Below, one piece after another: positions 15,698 through 25,262 of a stretch of 64,000 nucleotides of DNA. Position numbers and translations under genes: made by a program. Each line of letters starts with the position of its first letter. The stretch's first letter is position 1. The stretch is from Marixanthomonas spongiae (GTDB lineage Bacteria; Bacteroidota; Bacteroidia; Flavobacteriales; Flavobacteriaceae). The notes beneath the pieces were generated by a model. That model saw nothing but the letters and a program-made list of their open reading frames with translations, was not told where the DNA came from and ran no database searches. The stretch is from assembly GCF_003095375.1 (NCBI RefSeq), contig NZ_QEHR01000001.1:310001-374000 (forward strand). The letters run 5' to 3'.

Positions 15698-17017
15698 TTA
15701 CTTATAGGCTTCTTTTACGAAGTCGTCGTAAGAAATCTCTTTTTCTTTCAGTTTTGCGTTTTCTTTGAAGAATTGAAGCATCTTATTGGTGTTCAATTGC
15801 TCAGTCATACGCTTTACTTCTTCTTCATTGCTCAAAATACGGGCAGCAATGCCATCCAGCTCTTCATCGCTTGGGTTGGTGTTGCCAAACTGGGCCATTT
15901 GCGCTTTGATCATCTGTTTGCTGTAATCCTTCAATTCGTCAAAAGAAACTTGTAAGTTGTGCTCTTTGCGCAGTTTCCCTTCTATCAATTGGTAGCGCAA
16001 ACCTTTTTCGCTGCGTTCGTATTCGGCTTTGGCTTCTTCTTCGGTCATGGGTTTTTCGCCTGAAACTTGTATCCAGCGTTGCAAAAACTCGTCCGGCAGA
16101 TCGAATTTTGTGTTTTCGATCAAGCTGTCCACCACGTCGTTCAACAATTTTTGGTCGCTTTGTTGCTCAAATTGTTTTTCGGCTTCTTCTTTTATTTTTT
16201 TTCGAAGTTCTTCTTCAGATGTTACCGTGCCTTCCCCAAATAGCTTATCAAAAAGCTCTTGGTTCAACTCGGCCATTTCGCGGGTGTTGATTTCTTCTAC
16301 TTTGAAATCCACTTCAATATCAAGACCATGGGCATCGTCGTGGGAAACGCCCAAATACTTTTGGTTATCGTGGTCGTCATTAAACAGCCCTTTTGTTTTT
16401 AAAGTAACCGTATCACCAATTTTAGCTTCCTTTAAGGTTTTTAACTGTTTTTTGCCTTTAATGGCTTCGGTGCTGAACGTGGCGGGGTTGTCAATATCGT
16501 TTTCATCTGAAACAAAAGTCCCGGTAATCTCATCTCCGTCTTCAACTGTGGCTTTGGCGACCAATTTTCCATACTGCTTGCGGATGGCTTTTACTTGGTT
16601 ATCGATCATGTTATCGTCGGCCACTACTTTATAACGGGTTACGGTCTTGCCCTTGAGGTCCACATCAAATTCGGGCGCCAAGCCAAGATCGAACTCAAAG
16701 GTGAAATCGTCTGCGTTCCAATCTACTTCATTTTCGTTTTTCGGGATGGGGTTCCCTAAAACGTCTAATTTTTCTTCGGTTAAATACTTGTGCAGGTTAT
16801 CCTGAAGTAATTTGTTCACTTCTTCTACCAATACGGCGGTACCATATTGCTTTTTAACCATCCCCATGGGTACGTGCCCTTTTCTGAAACCGGGGATATT
16901 GGCGTTTTTACGATAATTTTTCAGAATGGATTCTACCTTATCTGAATAATCGTCTTTTGAAATTTCCACTGTAAGCACAGCGTTCAAGTTATCAATGTCT
17001 TTTTTTGTAATGTTCAT
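15698..17017 (-). CDS. tig: trigger factor
   Basis: Trigger factor binds the ribosome exit tunnel and shields nascent chains. The ribosome-binding domain has the signature region GFRKGHVPMGMVKKQYG (residues 43-59), where the family motif is GFRxGKxP. A PPIase-like domain (about 155-245) and the long helical C-terminal chaperone arms follow. At 439 residues the length is normal. It heads the tig-clpP-clpX group and has its own consensus promoter, but a hairpin separates it from clpP. Confidence 0.95.
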   Translation of the reverse strand: MNITKKDIDNLNAVLTVEISKDDYSDKVESILKNYRKNANIPGFRKGHVPMGMVKKQYGTAVLVEEVNKLLQDNLHKYLTEEKLDVLGNPIPKNENEVDWNADDFTFEFDLGLAPEFDVDLKGKTVTRYKVVADDNMIDNQVKAIRKQYGKLVAKATVEDGDEITGTFVSDENDIDNPATFSTEAIKGKKQLKTLKEAKIGDTVTLKTKGLFNDDHDNQKYLGVSHDDAHGLDIEVDFKVEEINTREMAELNQELFDKLFGEGTVTSEEELRKKIKEEAEKQFEQQSDQKLLNDVVDSLIENTKFDLPDEFLQRWIQVSGEKPMTEEEAKAEYERSEKGLRYQLIEGKLRKEHNLQVSFDELKDYSKQMIKAQMAQFGNTNPSDEELDGIAARILSNEEEVKRMTEQLNTNKMLQFFKENAKLKEKEISYDDFVKEAYK

Positions 17018-17084
17018 TTTTTCTGAAAAATTTTCCCCAAAAGGGCCGTGTTGTCTTTTTCTTTTTCCTTAAAATTTCGGGTTG

Positions 17085-17116
17085 CAAAAATAAGACAATT
17101 TCGGTAAGCCAACAAA
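17085..17116 (-). promoter_or_regulatory. promoter of tig
   Basis: On the reverse strand TTTG (17113-17116) is followed after 20 bases by TATTTTTG (17085-17092), an exact TAnnTTTG. The predicted start is near 17078, leaving a leader of about 60 bases that contains A-rich and GGGG/CCCC-capable segments. Confidence 0.6.
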
Positions 17117-17140
17117 TAGTACGGCCTGTATTTCAACCGG

Positions 17141-17485
17141 TTATTTTTCAGTGTCCAAGAGCGAAAACAAAATGGATTGCAAAAACGAAAGCAACAGGCT
17201 AAACAACAATGCCCACCAAATGTTTGAAACGGCGAAACCGCCCACAAACCAATCGGCCATTAAAATAATGATGGCGTTGATAATCAGCAGGAAAAGCCCT
17301 AACGTGATAATGGTGACCGGAAGCGTTAAAATAACGAGTATTGGTTTTACGATAAACCGAAGCAAGGCAATGACTATCGCCACGATAATGGCTGAAAAAT
17401 AGCCTTCAACGGCCACACCTGGAAGAATTTTGGCAAGCACCACCACGGCAATTGCGGTGAGTAAGAGTCTTAAAATGGTATTCAT
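17141..17485 (-). CDS. small four-helix membrane protein (phage-holin-family-like, COG1950)
   Basis: The 114-residue protein is almost entirely hydrophobic, with three to four transmembrane helices and the family pattern RFIVKPILVILTLPVTIITLG. Genome annotation labels this group phage holin family or membrane protein of unknown function. It is a conserved chromosomal gene in many bacteria and is not evidence of a prophage here. The upstream start ATG at 17485 gives a natural N-terminus (MNTILRLLLTAI). Confidence 0.85.
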   Translation of the reverse strand: MNTILRLLLTAIAVVVLAKILPGVAVEGYFSAIIVAIVIALLRFIVKPILVILTLPVTIITLGLFLLIINAIIILMADWFVGGFAVSNIWWALLFSLLLSFLQSILFSLLDTEK

Positions 17486-17569
17486 ATCTATATATATTTG
17501 ATATTGATGTATCAGGTAATTGACGAGGTACGAATAACGAATTTCGAATAATTAATATAAAGATAAAAA

Positions 17570-17602
17570 AAACCGTTTCAGAAAAGGCTCCTGAAACGGT
17601 TT
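17570..17602 (-). terminator. terminator of the GDSL lipoprotein gene
   Basis: AAACCGTTTCAG (17570-17581) and CTGAAACGGTTT (17591-17602) form a perfect 12-bp stem. On the reverse strand the stem is followed by a run of at least eight T. It lies about 20 bases past the stop of the hydrolase gene. Confidence 0.88.
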
Positions 17603-17623
17603 TTAAAACAATGGACAGGTCTC

Positions 17624-19159
17624 TTAATTGTTTGTTAAGGTAATTGTGGGGTAATTTCCTATTTCAACTTTAGGAATGGTTGCATTATATTTAGCATTAA
17701 TGGCATCGATAATCACGTTTGCCGTGTAGGCATAACCTCTTGGGGTTGGGTGTACGCCATCAAGGGAGAATGCGCCTCCTGTTCCAAATTCGGAAGTCAA
17801 CACCCCGCCATTATAAACTATCCCGGTTTCATCAATTTGTTTCAACAAGGCCTTCGCATCAATGTAAATTAAATCTTTAGCATTGGCAATGGCATTAATG
17901 GTTGCGTTGTATGAAGCTGAAGCTGTAGCCACCCTATCTTGCTCTACCGCTGTTAATACAAGTTCATCGCCTAATGGTACCGTTACGCCAACAATATTGG
18001 TTGGAATATCGGGATTTGGCGTTGTACCAATTACTGATGAAGCCGGCAGTACAATTAAATCACTGTTGTTTACTTGTCTCAACTGCCCTAAAAGCTCCGC
18101 AGTAGCAGCTGGAACCCCCTGTGCGATTAATATTTGAGTGACATCTGTTAAATCATCATCCGTCATAATAGGGTAGTTCTGTCCAGCAGAAAAGGTTACT
18201 TTACGCAAATCGGCTTCTTCCTGGGTAATAAAACCTGCTGCTACCAAACCTGGCAACACTTGGGTATTGTACAATGCAAATTGAGCATTTAATTGCGCTG
18301 CCGTAGCCGCATCCAATGGAACTACTTGAGTAGGAACCGTTGTAAAGTAAGGTATAGACGTAACATCGGGGATATTAAGCAAGACGCCACCTGATGCACT
18401 TGCCGACAAAGCATCTACTTCTTGGCTATACACCGAAGCAAACACATTAGGGTCGGTTATATCATTGGGACCATACGTTGTTGGATCTAAATTCCCGGTT
18501 TGGTCTTCACCTACCCCTCCAGAAGTGGCATAGCTTAAAATATCGTTATTTCCTATCCACAAAGAAAAAAACGTTGGGTTTTGGGAAGCCGCATCGGCCA
18601 ATACCGTAGCGTTCCCGCTGGTTGCGATACGGGCATAATAGGGGTTTGCCGCACCTGTTAAAATTCCGCCAACGTTTCCATAGCCAGGAGCGACCAAGTG
18701 GAAACTTTTGGCTCCGGGAATACCCATGTTATTATAAGGCCCCGTTGGACCGTTTGTTACTTCGGTTGTTGGCTCTCCTTCTAAACGCACAGGCGCTCTA
18801 TTTCCTTCAGAATCAACCGATAAAACCAAGCGGTTTTCGGTGATTTGCTGTCCGTTTAACAACAGCCCGCCTAAATTGTCATCCATCATCGGTTGGGTAA
18901 ACTCGCCACCACCCACAAACTCAAACTGTCCCGCCAAAATATTGGGAAAGGAGTTTTCTTGTCCGGTAATATAAAGGGCTCCATCGGCATAACCTGCCGT
19001 CAAAGAGTTACCAACGGCCACGTAATTTGCAAGGTTGGCACTTCCGCTATCGTAAAATCCTTCTTCATTCACTGGGTTCTCCAGTTCTGGCTCACAGCTT
19101 ACAAAACCTATGGCCAGTAAGCTTAAACATATATATAGTGTATTTTTCATTGTTTTCAA
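17624..19159 (-). CDS. SGNH/GDSL hydrolase lipoprotein
   Basis: The N-terminus (MKTMKNTLYICLSLLAIGFVSC) is a lipoprotein signal with Cys22 as the acylated residue. The GDSL-type nucleophile motif is VAVGNSLTAGY with Ser52. The oxyanion Asn is in WIGNNDIL, and the catalytic Asp-His pair is in DGVHPTPRGY near the C-terminus. The 511-residue length exceeds a minimal GDSL hydrolase; an intermediate region contains long acidic and Thr-rich segments. It sits 11 bases after the FadL gene. This pairing suggests that an ester is cleaved at the cell surface and its products are imported. Confidence 0.88.
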   Translation of the reverse strand: MKTMKNTLYICLSLLAIGFVSCEPELENPVNEEGFYDSGSANLANYVAVGNSLTAGYADGALYITGQENSFPNILAGQFEFVGGGEFTQPMMDDNLGGLLLNGQQITENRLVLSVDSEGNRAPVRLEGEPTTEVTNGPTGPYNNMGIPGAKSFHLVAPGYGNVGGILTGAANPYYARIATSGNATVLADAASQNPTFFSLWIGNNDILSYATSGGVGEDQTGNLDPTTYGPNDITDPNVFASVYSQEVDALSASASGGVLLNIPDVTSIPYFTTVPTQVVPLDAATAAQLNAQFALYNTQVLPGLVAAGFITQEEADLRKVTFSAGQNYPIMTDDDLTDVTQILIAQGVPAATAELLGQLRQVNNSDLIVLPASSVIGTTPNPDIPTNIVGVTVPLGDELVLTAVEQDRVATASASYNATINAIANAKDLIYIDAKALLKQIDETGIVYNGGVLTSEFGTGGAFSLDGVHPTPRGYAYTANVIIDAINAKYNATIPKVEIGNYPTITLTNN

Positions 19160-19170
19160 TTTTTTAGCTG

Positions 19171-20421
19171 TTACAGTTTGTACGATACGCCCAAGCCTGG
19201 CACAAAGGCATTGGATTTATAAGTTCCTCGGAAAGGTGCTTGAACGCCTTGTTCAAAATAATAGTCATACGAAGCATCTACTTCCTTAAAGTGCAAATAC
19301 AGGAAGGAGGCATCTATCTGGAAATGTTCCCCTATGTTCACGGAAAGCCCGGCCGTATAGCCACTGCTGTCGTTTCTTGGAGTTTCGGGAGCAAAATAAC
19401 CTTCGCGTACCGGGGTTTCATCAAAATAATACCCGGCGCGCAGTGTGAACATTTCGGTTACGTCATACTGTAGCCCAAAACGGTAAGTGGAGGCGTTTTT
19501 ATAATTCCGAAGGTTTTCAGAATCTGGCACTTGTGGGTTGGCGAAATCGATGCTCAACGATTCATACACATCCCAGTAGGCACGGTTATAATCGAAAGCG
19601 AACGTCCATTTATCACAAAACTCATAACTTAGCCCCACGGCCAATTCTGCAGGCATGGGTAGCGAAGCATCAAATTTGGTGTCGGCAAATGGCGTTAAGG
19701 GAGAATTAGGTATGTTTTGAAAATCGGCATCCCCTTCTTCAGCTTCCAAAATAATTTCTGAACGGTAATTGGCACCAATGCGTAAATTATCGGTAGGGTT
19801 GAACATAAAACCTGCCGTCCATCCCCAGTTGGTAACCCCGGAGGCATCAACGGTAACTTCGGAACGGTTTCCATTTAAATCGGTCAATGATCTCGTAAGG
19901 TTTCGGTTAAAATTCACCGAACCCGTTGCATAAATGGGTCCACCGCCAACACTAAACTTATCATTAACTTTTATAGAAACACTTCCCTGAATAAAAATAG
20001 CCTGCAGGTCGATGTTGTTCACCAGGTGCGAACCGGCCCAATCGTCTTCATATTCAACGGTACTTCCATAAGGTGTGTAAACTCCTAAACCAACCGCAAG
20101 CCAGTCGGTCGCTTGGTACGAAGCGTACAAATACAAGGGCGTGCTTAACGGGTTATCGGTTTCGGCATAGGTACCAAACGCATCGTTTTGATAGGCCACC
20201 GAAGAGAACACCCCGTGAACCCCGGCCGATATACTAAGTTGATCTTCAAGATACACCAACCCGGCTGGGTTAAAAAACACACTTTCGGCACTGTTAACCA
20301 CGGCAACGCCGGTATGCCCCATGGCAAGGGCCTTATTGCCCTGCAATGCTACACGATACCCGCCTGCATAGGTTACCGCCGTAGCAAGTGCACATACGGC
20401 CAGTAGAACTACTTTTTTCAT
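19171..20421 (-). CDS. FadL/OmpP1-family outer membrane transporter
   Basis: This 416-residue protein has a signal peptide (MKKVVLLAVCALATAVTYA) and the FadL-type plug start GGYRVALQGNKALAMGHTG, then AESVFFNPAGLVYL. The rest is a beta-barrel with alternating strands, ending GVSYKL. FadL transports long-chain fatty acids or other hydrophobic molecules across the outer membrane. It lies directly upstream of a GDSL lipoprotein in the same direction. A 12-bp palindrome is upstream and may be an operator. Confidence 0.88.
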   Translation of the reverse strand: MKKVVLLAVCALATAVTYAGGYRVALQGNKALAMGHTGVAVVNSAESVFFNPAGLVYLEDQLSISAGVHGVFSSVAYQNDAFGTYAETDNPLSTPLYLYASYQATDWLAVGLGVYTPYGSTVEYEDDWAGSHLVNNIDLQAIFIQGSVSIKVNDKFSVGGGPIYATGSVNFNRNLTRSLTDLNGNRSEVTVDASGVTNWGWTAGFMFNPTDNLRIGANYRSEIILEAEEGDADFQNIPNSPLTPFADTKFDASLPMPAELAVGLSYEFCDKWTFAFDYNRAYWDVYESLSIDFANPQVPDSENLRNYKNASTYRFGLQYDVTEMFTLRAGYYFDETPVREGYFAPETPRNDSSGYTAGLSVNIGEHFQIDASFLYLHFKEVDASYDYYFEQGVQAPFRGTYKSNAFVPGLGVSYKL

Positions 20422-20482
20422 AATAGATTTGAGTTAAATTATAGAATTATTTTTTTCTGATTAGGATTTTCATCGCATTTTT

Positions 20483-20510
20483 CAATTTATTATGCATACA
20501 TAATAAATTG
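20483..20510. promoter_or_regulatory. perfect 12-bp palindrome upstream of fadL, possible operator
   Basis: CAATTTATTATG (20483-20494), CATA, CATAATAAATTG (20499-20510) is an exact inverted repeat in the 100-base gap between the hydrolase gene and the fadL-like gene. It is AT-rich and has no T run, so a terminator is unlikely. Its position fits a binding site for a dimeric regulator, but no regulator gene is nearby and the role is inferred. Confidence 0.45.
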
Positions 20511-20521
20511 CCTTTACAATG

Positions 20522-21286
20522 TTATAAAAAATCCATAACATTTTCATAGAATTTGTCAGGATTTTCTGCGTGAAGCCAATGTCCGGCTTTTTTTATGGTT
20601 TCTATTTTAGCCTTTGGAAAATGTTTGGCGATCAACATTTCGTCCATTTGCTGAATATAACCCGACTTACCGCCAGCCAAAAACAAGGTATCCCCTTTAA
20701 AAATGGCATCTTTCCCCAGTGGTTTCCCTACCTCGTCTATATGTTGGGTCAATACGGGCAGGTTCATACGCAAAGCGAGTTCTCCCTTGTTTTTCCAATA
20801 TAGATTCTTCAACAGAAACTGCCGAACGCTCTTTTCTTTCACATATTCTGACAGTTTTTCATCGGCCTGGGAACGGCTTTCTATTTCAGAAAAGTCCAAC
20901 GACGCCAAACCCTTCAAGATATCTTGATGATGCTGTGGATATTCCTTAGGGGCAATATCGGCCACAATCAATTTTGACACCAAGCCCGGGAATTGCGTGG
21001 CACAGTGCATTGCGGTCTTTCCGCCCATGGAATGCCCTAACAAAACAATGTCGTTTAAGTTGTGATGGTCGCAATAGGCCTTTATGTCTTCTGCCATCAC
21101 CTGATAGTTATGTTCAGGAGCATGAAAACTCCTACCGTGGTTGCGTTGATCGATAAGGTGAACTTGGCACCCAGCTTCTGCAAAACGCTTGCCCAAGGTT
21201 TTCCAGTTGTCGCTCATACCCAGAAAACCGTGCAGTATTAAAAAAGGGCTACCTTCGCCCAAAATTTGTGAGTGCAGTAATTTCAT
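20522..21286 (-). CDS. alpha/beta hydrolase (YbfF-like)
   Basis: The 254-residue protein has LILHGFLG near residues 17-23 (oxyanion loop), the nucleophile elbow GHSMGG with Ser86, and a C-terminal His in [19 protein letters not shown] is the other conserved segment. It resembles the YbfF family of small esterases or thioesterases. The start ATG overlaps the pdxJ stop by four bases (ATGA), so the two are translationally coupled. Substrate is not known. Confidence 0.85.
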   Translation of the reverse strand: MKLLHSQILGEGSPFLILHGFLGMSDNWKTLGKRFAEAGCQVHLIDQRNHGRSFHAPEHNYQVMAEDIKAYCDHHNLNDIVLLGHSMGGKTAMHCATQFPGLVSKLIVADIAPKEYPQHHQDILKGLASLDFSEIESRSQADEKLSEYVKEKSVRQFLLKNLYWKNKGELALRMNLPVLTQHIDEVGKPLGKDAIFKGDTLFLAGGKSGYIQQMDEMLIAKHFPKAKIETIKKAGHWLHAENPDKFYENVMDFL

Positions 21287-21999
21287 TGTTTTAATTTTTC
21301 TAGGTATTGATTAATAACGGACTCCAGACCTTGGTAAATTGCTTCGCAGATTAGCGCGTGACCAATGGAAACTTCTTGCAGATGTGGCACGTTGTTTTTG
21401 AAGAATTCAATATTTTTCAACGACAGATCGTGCCCAGCATTGACGCCTAAATCCAGTTGGTGGGCCAGGTGCGCACATTCAATATAGGGCTGTACCGCTT
21501 TTTTATTGTCTTTTGCATAGGCTTTTGCATACGCTTCGGTGTACAGTTCAATGCGGTCTGTACCGGTATGGGCAGCACCTTCGACCATATCTAAGTTGGG
21601 ATCGACAAAAATAGAGGTCCTAATCCCGTTGTTTTTGAATTCTGAAATCAATTCAGACAGATAACTTTGGTGCTTCACCGTATCCCATCCTGCATTGGAG
21701 GTAATGGCATCTACCGCATCGGGCACCAAGGTTACCTGGGTAGGTTTAAGTTCCAGCACCATATCCATAAATTTTTCAATGGGGTTTCCTTCGATGTTGT
21801 ATTCGGTAGTTACAATAGGTTTTAGGTCGTACGCATCTTGATAGCGAATATGGCGCTCATCGGGCCGTGGATGAATGGTCACCCCTTGCGCCCCAAAAGA
21901 CTGTACATCTTCTGCTACCTTTAATACATTGGGCATATTGCCTCCACGCGCATTCCGTAGCGTGGCTATTTTGTTAATGTTTACGCTTAATTTTGTCAT
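21283..21999 (-). CDS. pdxJ: pyridoxine 5'-phosphate synthase PdxJ
   Basis: PdxJ joins 1-deoxyxylulose 5-phosphate and 3-amino-2-oxopropyl phosphate to make pyridoxine 5'-phosphate in vitamin B6 synthesis. The 238 residues include the phosphate-binding and catalytic segments [39 protein letters not shown] and [12 protein letters not shown]. The length is typical. It is overlapped by four bases by the alpha/beta hydrolase gene. The divergent neighbour is the CBS protein. Confidence 0.97.
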   Translation of the reverse strand: MTKLSVNINKIATLRNARGGNMPNVLKVAEDVQSFGAQGVTIHPRPDERHIRYQDAYDLKPIVTTEYNIEGNPIEKFMDMVLELKPTQVTLVPDAVDAITSNAGWDTVKHQSYLSELISEFKNNGIRTSIFVDPNLDMVEGAAHTGTDRIELYTEAYAKAYAKDNKKAVQPYIECAHLAHQLDLGVNAGHDLSLKNIEFFKNNVPHLQEVSIGHALICEAIYQGLESVINQYLEKLKQ

Positions 22000-22182
22000 T
22001 TACAATTTGTATTATTATTTGTAGATAGGCTGTTGAGCGGACTTCGGCCTTGGAAAAAACCAAATTAATACCGAAACCCCACCTTTTTCTTGTTAAAACT
22101 CAACCAATGTTTAACAAAAATACAAAGGTTTGAGGGGCTTTTGCATTTATATTTTAAGTAATTTGCACCTAAAACAGCTATT

Positions 22183-22839
22183 TTGGACACACAGCATTAT
22201 ATATTGGACGATGTTTCGCCTTTTGACATTTCTTCAAGCATAAAAGATTTGCAAAAAGCGTTCAACAACCTTACCTATACGCATATTCCCGTAAAAAAGG
22301 GAGCTACTTACGTGGGGTGTGTATCTGAAACCGACGCCCATTGTTTTGATACCGATAAAAGAATAGAGGATTACCAGTATGCTCTGGAAGGTTTTTTTGT
22401 GCGGGAACACACCAATTGGCTCGACATTTTGGAAGCTTTCGCATTGCATAACAGCAACATCATGCCAATTTTAAGTGAGGAAAACACCTATTTAGGCTAC
22501 TACGAACTGGGCGATATTATGAGCCTGTTCAACAACACCCCTTTTTTAAACGAAGCCGGTGCCATTATCGTGGTAGAAAGAGGCATTAACGACTACTCCT
22601 TTAGTGAAATTTGCCAGATCGTAGAAAGCAACGGCACCCGTATTTTTGGGGTTTTCGTTTCAAAAATAGAGAACGACCGGATGCAGGCCACCATTAAAAT
22701 AGGCCACACCGGCATGAACGCTATCGTACAGACCTTTAGAAGGTACAATTACACGGTGGTGAGCAACCATGAAGAAGACAAGTTTTTAAAGGACTTGAAA
22801 GAACGTTCTGATTATCTGGACAAATATTTAAACATGTAA
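22183..22839 (+). CDS. CBS-domain protein
   Basis: The 218-residue frame begins at TTG (22183), which gives MDTQHYILDDVSPF. Two CBS-like repeats fill about residues 8-125 (pattern LQKAFNNLTYTHIPVKKGATYVG and HNSNIMPILSEENTYLGYYELGD). The C-terminal third has VVERGINDYSFSEICQIVESNGTRIFGVF, which resembles an ACT-like regulatory fold. The gene is separated from nadK by one base, so it probably shares a transcript and might sense adenine nucleotides. The role is inferred from the family. Confidence 0.8.
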   Translation: MDTQHYILDDVSPFDISSSIKDLQKAFNNLTYTHIPVKKGATYVGCVSETDAHCFDTDKRIEDYQYALEGFFVREHTNWLDILEAFALHNSNIMPILSEENTYLGYYELGDIMSLFNNTPFLNEAGAIIVVERGINDYSFSEICQIVESNGTRIFGVFVSKIENDRMQATIKIGHTGMNAIVQTFRRYNYTVVSNHEEDKFLKDLKERSDYLDKYLNM

Positions 22840-22840
22840 G

Positions 22841-23728
22841 ATGAAAATAGGCATTTACGGTCAATTTTACCACAAAAACTCTGAAACCTATATTCAGTTG
22901 ATCCTTGATGTGCTGAAAAACAAAAAAGTGACGGTCTTCATTGAAGAGAACTTTTTGGACATCATCAACCTGAACCACGAAATCAACCGGAATTTTTCAA
23001 ATTTTGAAACTTTTACCGAACTGGATAACAGCTACGACCTGTTTTTCAGCATTGGCGGCGATGGCACCATCTTGAAGTCGGTCACCTTTGTAAAAGACCT
23101 CGGTATTCCCATCGTGGGCATAAACACGGGACGGTTGGGCTTTTTGGCGACCATACAAAAAGAAGAAATAACAGAAAGCCTTGCCCGTATTTTGAACGGC
23201 AATTATATGATATCGGAACGCAGCCTGCTCACTATCTCCACCACCCCAAAAAACACCGAAATAAAGCCCAAGTTGAACTTTGCCCTCAACGAGATTGCCG
23301 TAAACCGTAAAAACACGACCTCCATGATCAAGGTAGAGACCGATGTAAATGGCCATCACCTTACTTCGTATTGGTCCGATGGCTTGATCGTTTCCACCCC
23401 AACAGGGTCTACGGGATATTCCTTAAGCTGTGGCGGCCCTGTAATTGAACCCAGTGCCAAAAACTTCATCATAACCCCAATTGCCCCTCACAACCTCAAT
23501 GCACGGCCATTGGTGTTGCCAGACGACAGCGAGCTTACCTTAAAGGTTTCCGGAAGGGAGAAATCATACTTGGTATCGATGGATTCCCGTATCGCTACAC
23601 TGGAAAACAACACGACCATTCATATTAAAAAAGCCCCCTTTACCATTAAATTGGTACAATTGGCCGAAGACAGCTTTATTAAAACCCTTCGCAAAAAACT
23701 ATTGTGGGGCGAAGACAAACGCAATTAA
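22841..23728 (+). CDS. nadK: NAD kinase
   Basis: NadK phosphorylates NAD to make NADP. The catalytic GGDGT motif is at residues 72-76 with Asp74, and STPTGSTGYSLSCGGP carries the nucleotide-binding conserved segment. At 295 residues the length is normal. It begins one base after the CBS gene and is followed by the porG promoter. Nearby genes (uppS, bamA) form a common Bacteroidetes order with nadK. Confidence 0.97.
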   Translation: MKIGIYGQFYHKNSETYIQLILDVLKNKKVTVFIEENFLDIINLNHEINRNFSNFETFTELDNSYDLFFSIGGDGTILKSVTFVKDLGIPIVGINTGRLGFLATIQKEEITESLARILNGNYMISERSLLTISTTPKNTEIKPKLNFALNEIAVNRKNTTSMIKVETDVNGHHLTSYWSDGLIVSTPTGSTGYSLSCGGPVIEPSAKNFIITPIAPHNLNARPLVLPDDSELTLKVSGREKSYLVSMDSRIATLENNTTIHIKKAPFTIKLVQLAEDSFIKTLRKKLLWGEDKRN

Positions 23729-23778
23729 AACAATAAAAAGCCGTAAATCTTGTTAACTTCCAAAGAGTAATTCACGAA

Positions 23779-23812
23779 TTGTCCCATAAAGCAAAGTTTA
23801 TTATTATATTTG
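23779..23812 (+). promoter_or_regulatory. promoter of the porG-uppS-bamA-ompH operon
   Basis: TTG (23779-23781) and TATATTTG (23805-23812) fit TTG/TAnnTTTG, with a 23-base spacer that is at the long end of the usual range. The predicted start is about 10 bases before the porG ATG. Confidence 0.55.
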
Positions 23813-23828
23813 CAAACTTTTAAGGTAT

Positions 23829-24518
23829 ATGAAGTATATCGCGACCATAATTTTGGCGATAACAGCCACATTTTCATTACATTCGCAAACATACGAAATA
23901 GGCGGCATCCTTGGCGGTGCTAACTATATAGGCGATGTAGGGCGTACCAATTACATAGCTCCCAACAGCTTTGCTTTTGGTGGCATTTTTAAATGGAACC
24001 GAAGCGCCAGGCACTCCTTTAGAGGCTCTGTATTAATTGCCAACATTAAGGGCGACGATGCAGATTCTAACCAAGAACGAAGGCAACAACGGGGATTGTC
24101 GTTTTCAAACACCGTAAGCGAAATATCGATAGGAATGGAATATACCTTTTGGGAATTCAGTATGTACAGCGGAAAACCGGCCAGTACGCCTTACCTATAT
24201 ACTGGGCTTACGTATTTTTGGTATGATGCGCTATATAAAAAGAATGACGTCATCACAGATTTCGATGGTGCTTCCACAGTGGCCATTCCAATGGTGGTAG
24301 GTTATAAAACCAGTTTGGCCAATAGGTTTGTTCTGGGTTTTGAAATAGGTGCCCGCTACACCTTTACCGATGGCTTGGACGGCAGCAACCCCGTCAAGGG
24401 CTTAAAAGACAACCAAAACGTAAAATTTGGCAATATAAACAGTGATGACTGGTATGTTTTTACGGGCATAACCTTTACCGTAACTTTTGGCAGAAAGCCG
24501 TGTTATTGTAACTTTTAA
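23829..24518 (+). CDS. porG: PorG-family outer membrane protein (DUF6089), type IX secretion
   Basis: This 229-residue protein has a signal peptide (MKYIATIILAITATFSLHSQ) and a beta-barrel with Gly- and aromatic-rich strands (GILGGANYIGDVGRTNYIA, YTGLTYFWYDA). It matches the DUF6089 family whose best-known member is PorG of the Porphyromonas gingivalis type IX secretion system, which associates with the PorK/PorN ring. The order porG-uppS-bamA-ompH-ompH is the same as in that organism, which supports the call. It is the first gene of the operon and ends CYCNF. Confidence 0.78.
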   Translation: MKYIATIILAITATFSLHSQTYEIGGILGGANYIGDVGRTNYIAPNSFAFGGIFKWNRSARHSFRGSVLIANIKGDDADSNQERRQQRGLSFSNTVSEISIGMEYTFWEFSMYSGKPASTPYLYTGLTYFWYDALYKKNDVITDFDGASTVAIPMVVGYKTSLANRFVLGFEIGARYTFTDGLDGSNPVKGLKDNQNVKFGNINSDDWYVFTGITFTVTFGRKPCYCNF

Positions 24519-24521
24519 TCC

Positions 24522-25262
24522 ATGACCGCAAAACAACAAATAGACAAGAATAAACTGCCCAAACATCTGGCCGTTATTATGGATGGCAACGGCAGGTGGG
24601 CCAAGCAAAAGGGCCTGTTTCGTACTATAGGTCACGAAAATGGCACCAAGGCCGTTCGCGAAATCGTGGAAGCCTGTGCCGAGATTCATATTCCTTATTT
24701 AACACTGTACGCTTTTTCCACCGAAAACTGGAATCGCCCCAAACTCGAAGTAGAATTGTTGATGAAGCTGTTGGTTTCTTCTTTGAAAAAGGAAATAAAA
24801 ACCCTTCAAGACAATAATATAAAACTCAACGCCATAGGCAACCTCGAAGCCCTTCCCAAAAAAGCACAACGGGAATTAAACGACGTTCTTGAGAAAACCA
24901 AAGACAACACCCGGATGACCTTAACCTTGGCCCTAAGCTATGGTGCAAGGGAAGAAATTATAAAAACCATCCAAGAGATTAGCCATAAAGTTAAAAATAA
25001 CCTAATTTCGCCGTCAGATATTGATGAAACGGTTATAAATAATCATCTTTACACGCAAAATTTGCCAGATGTAGACCTACTGATACGTACCAGCGGCGAA
25101 CAGCGCATCAGCAATTTTTTGCTATGGCAAATAGCATACGCCGAACTGTATTTTACAGATACCCTTTGGCCAGATTATAGAAAAAACCATCTTTTTGAAG
25201 CAATACTAAATTATCAAAACAGAGAAAGAAGATTTGGAAAGACCAGTGAACAACTTAAATAA
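24522..25262 (+). CDS. uppS: isoprenyl transferase (undecaprenyl diphosphate synthase)
   Basis: UppS builds the C55 lipid carrier for cell wall and surface polysaccharide synthesis. Residues 15-30 carry HLAVIMDGNGRWAKQK with the catalytic Asp21, and the C-terminal RTSGEQRISNFLLWQIAYAE segment is the second signature. The 246-residue length is typical. It starts three bases after porG and its 3' end overlaps the bamA frame by 29 bases. Confidence 0.97.
   Translation: MTAKQQIDKNKLPKHLAVIMDGNGRWAKQKGLFRTIGHENGTKAVREIVEACAEIHIPYLTLYAFSTENWNRPKLEVELLMKLLVSSLKKEIKTLQDNNIKLNAIGNLEALPKKAQRELNDVLEKTKDNTRMTLTLALSYGAREEIIKTIQEISHKVKNNLISPSDIDETVINNHLYTQNLPDVDLLIRTSGEQRISNFLLWQIAYAELYFTDTLWPDYRKNHLFEAILNYQNRERRFGKTSEQLK

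Noticed and set aside
17141-17485. Prophage remnant suggested by a holin-family name
   Set aside because: The protein is a common chromosomal membrane protein and no phage genes or attachment sites surround it.
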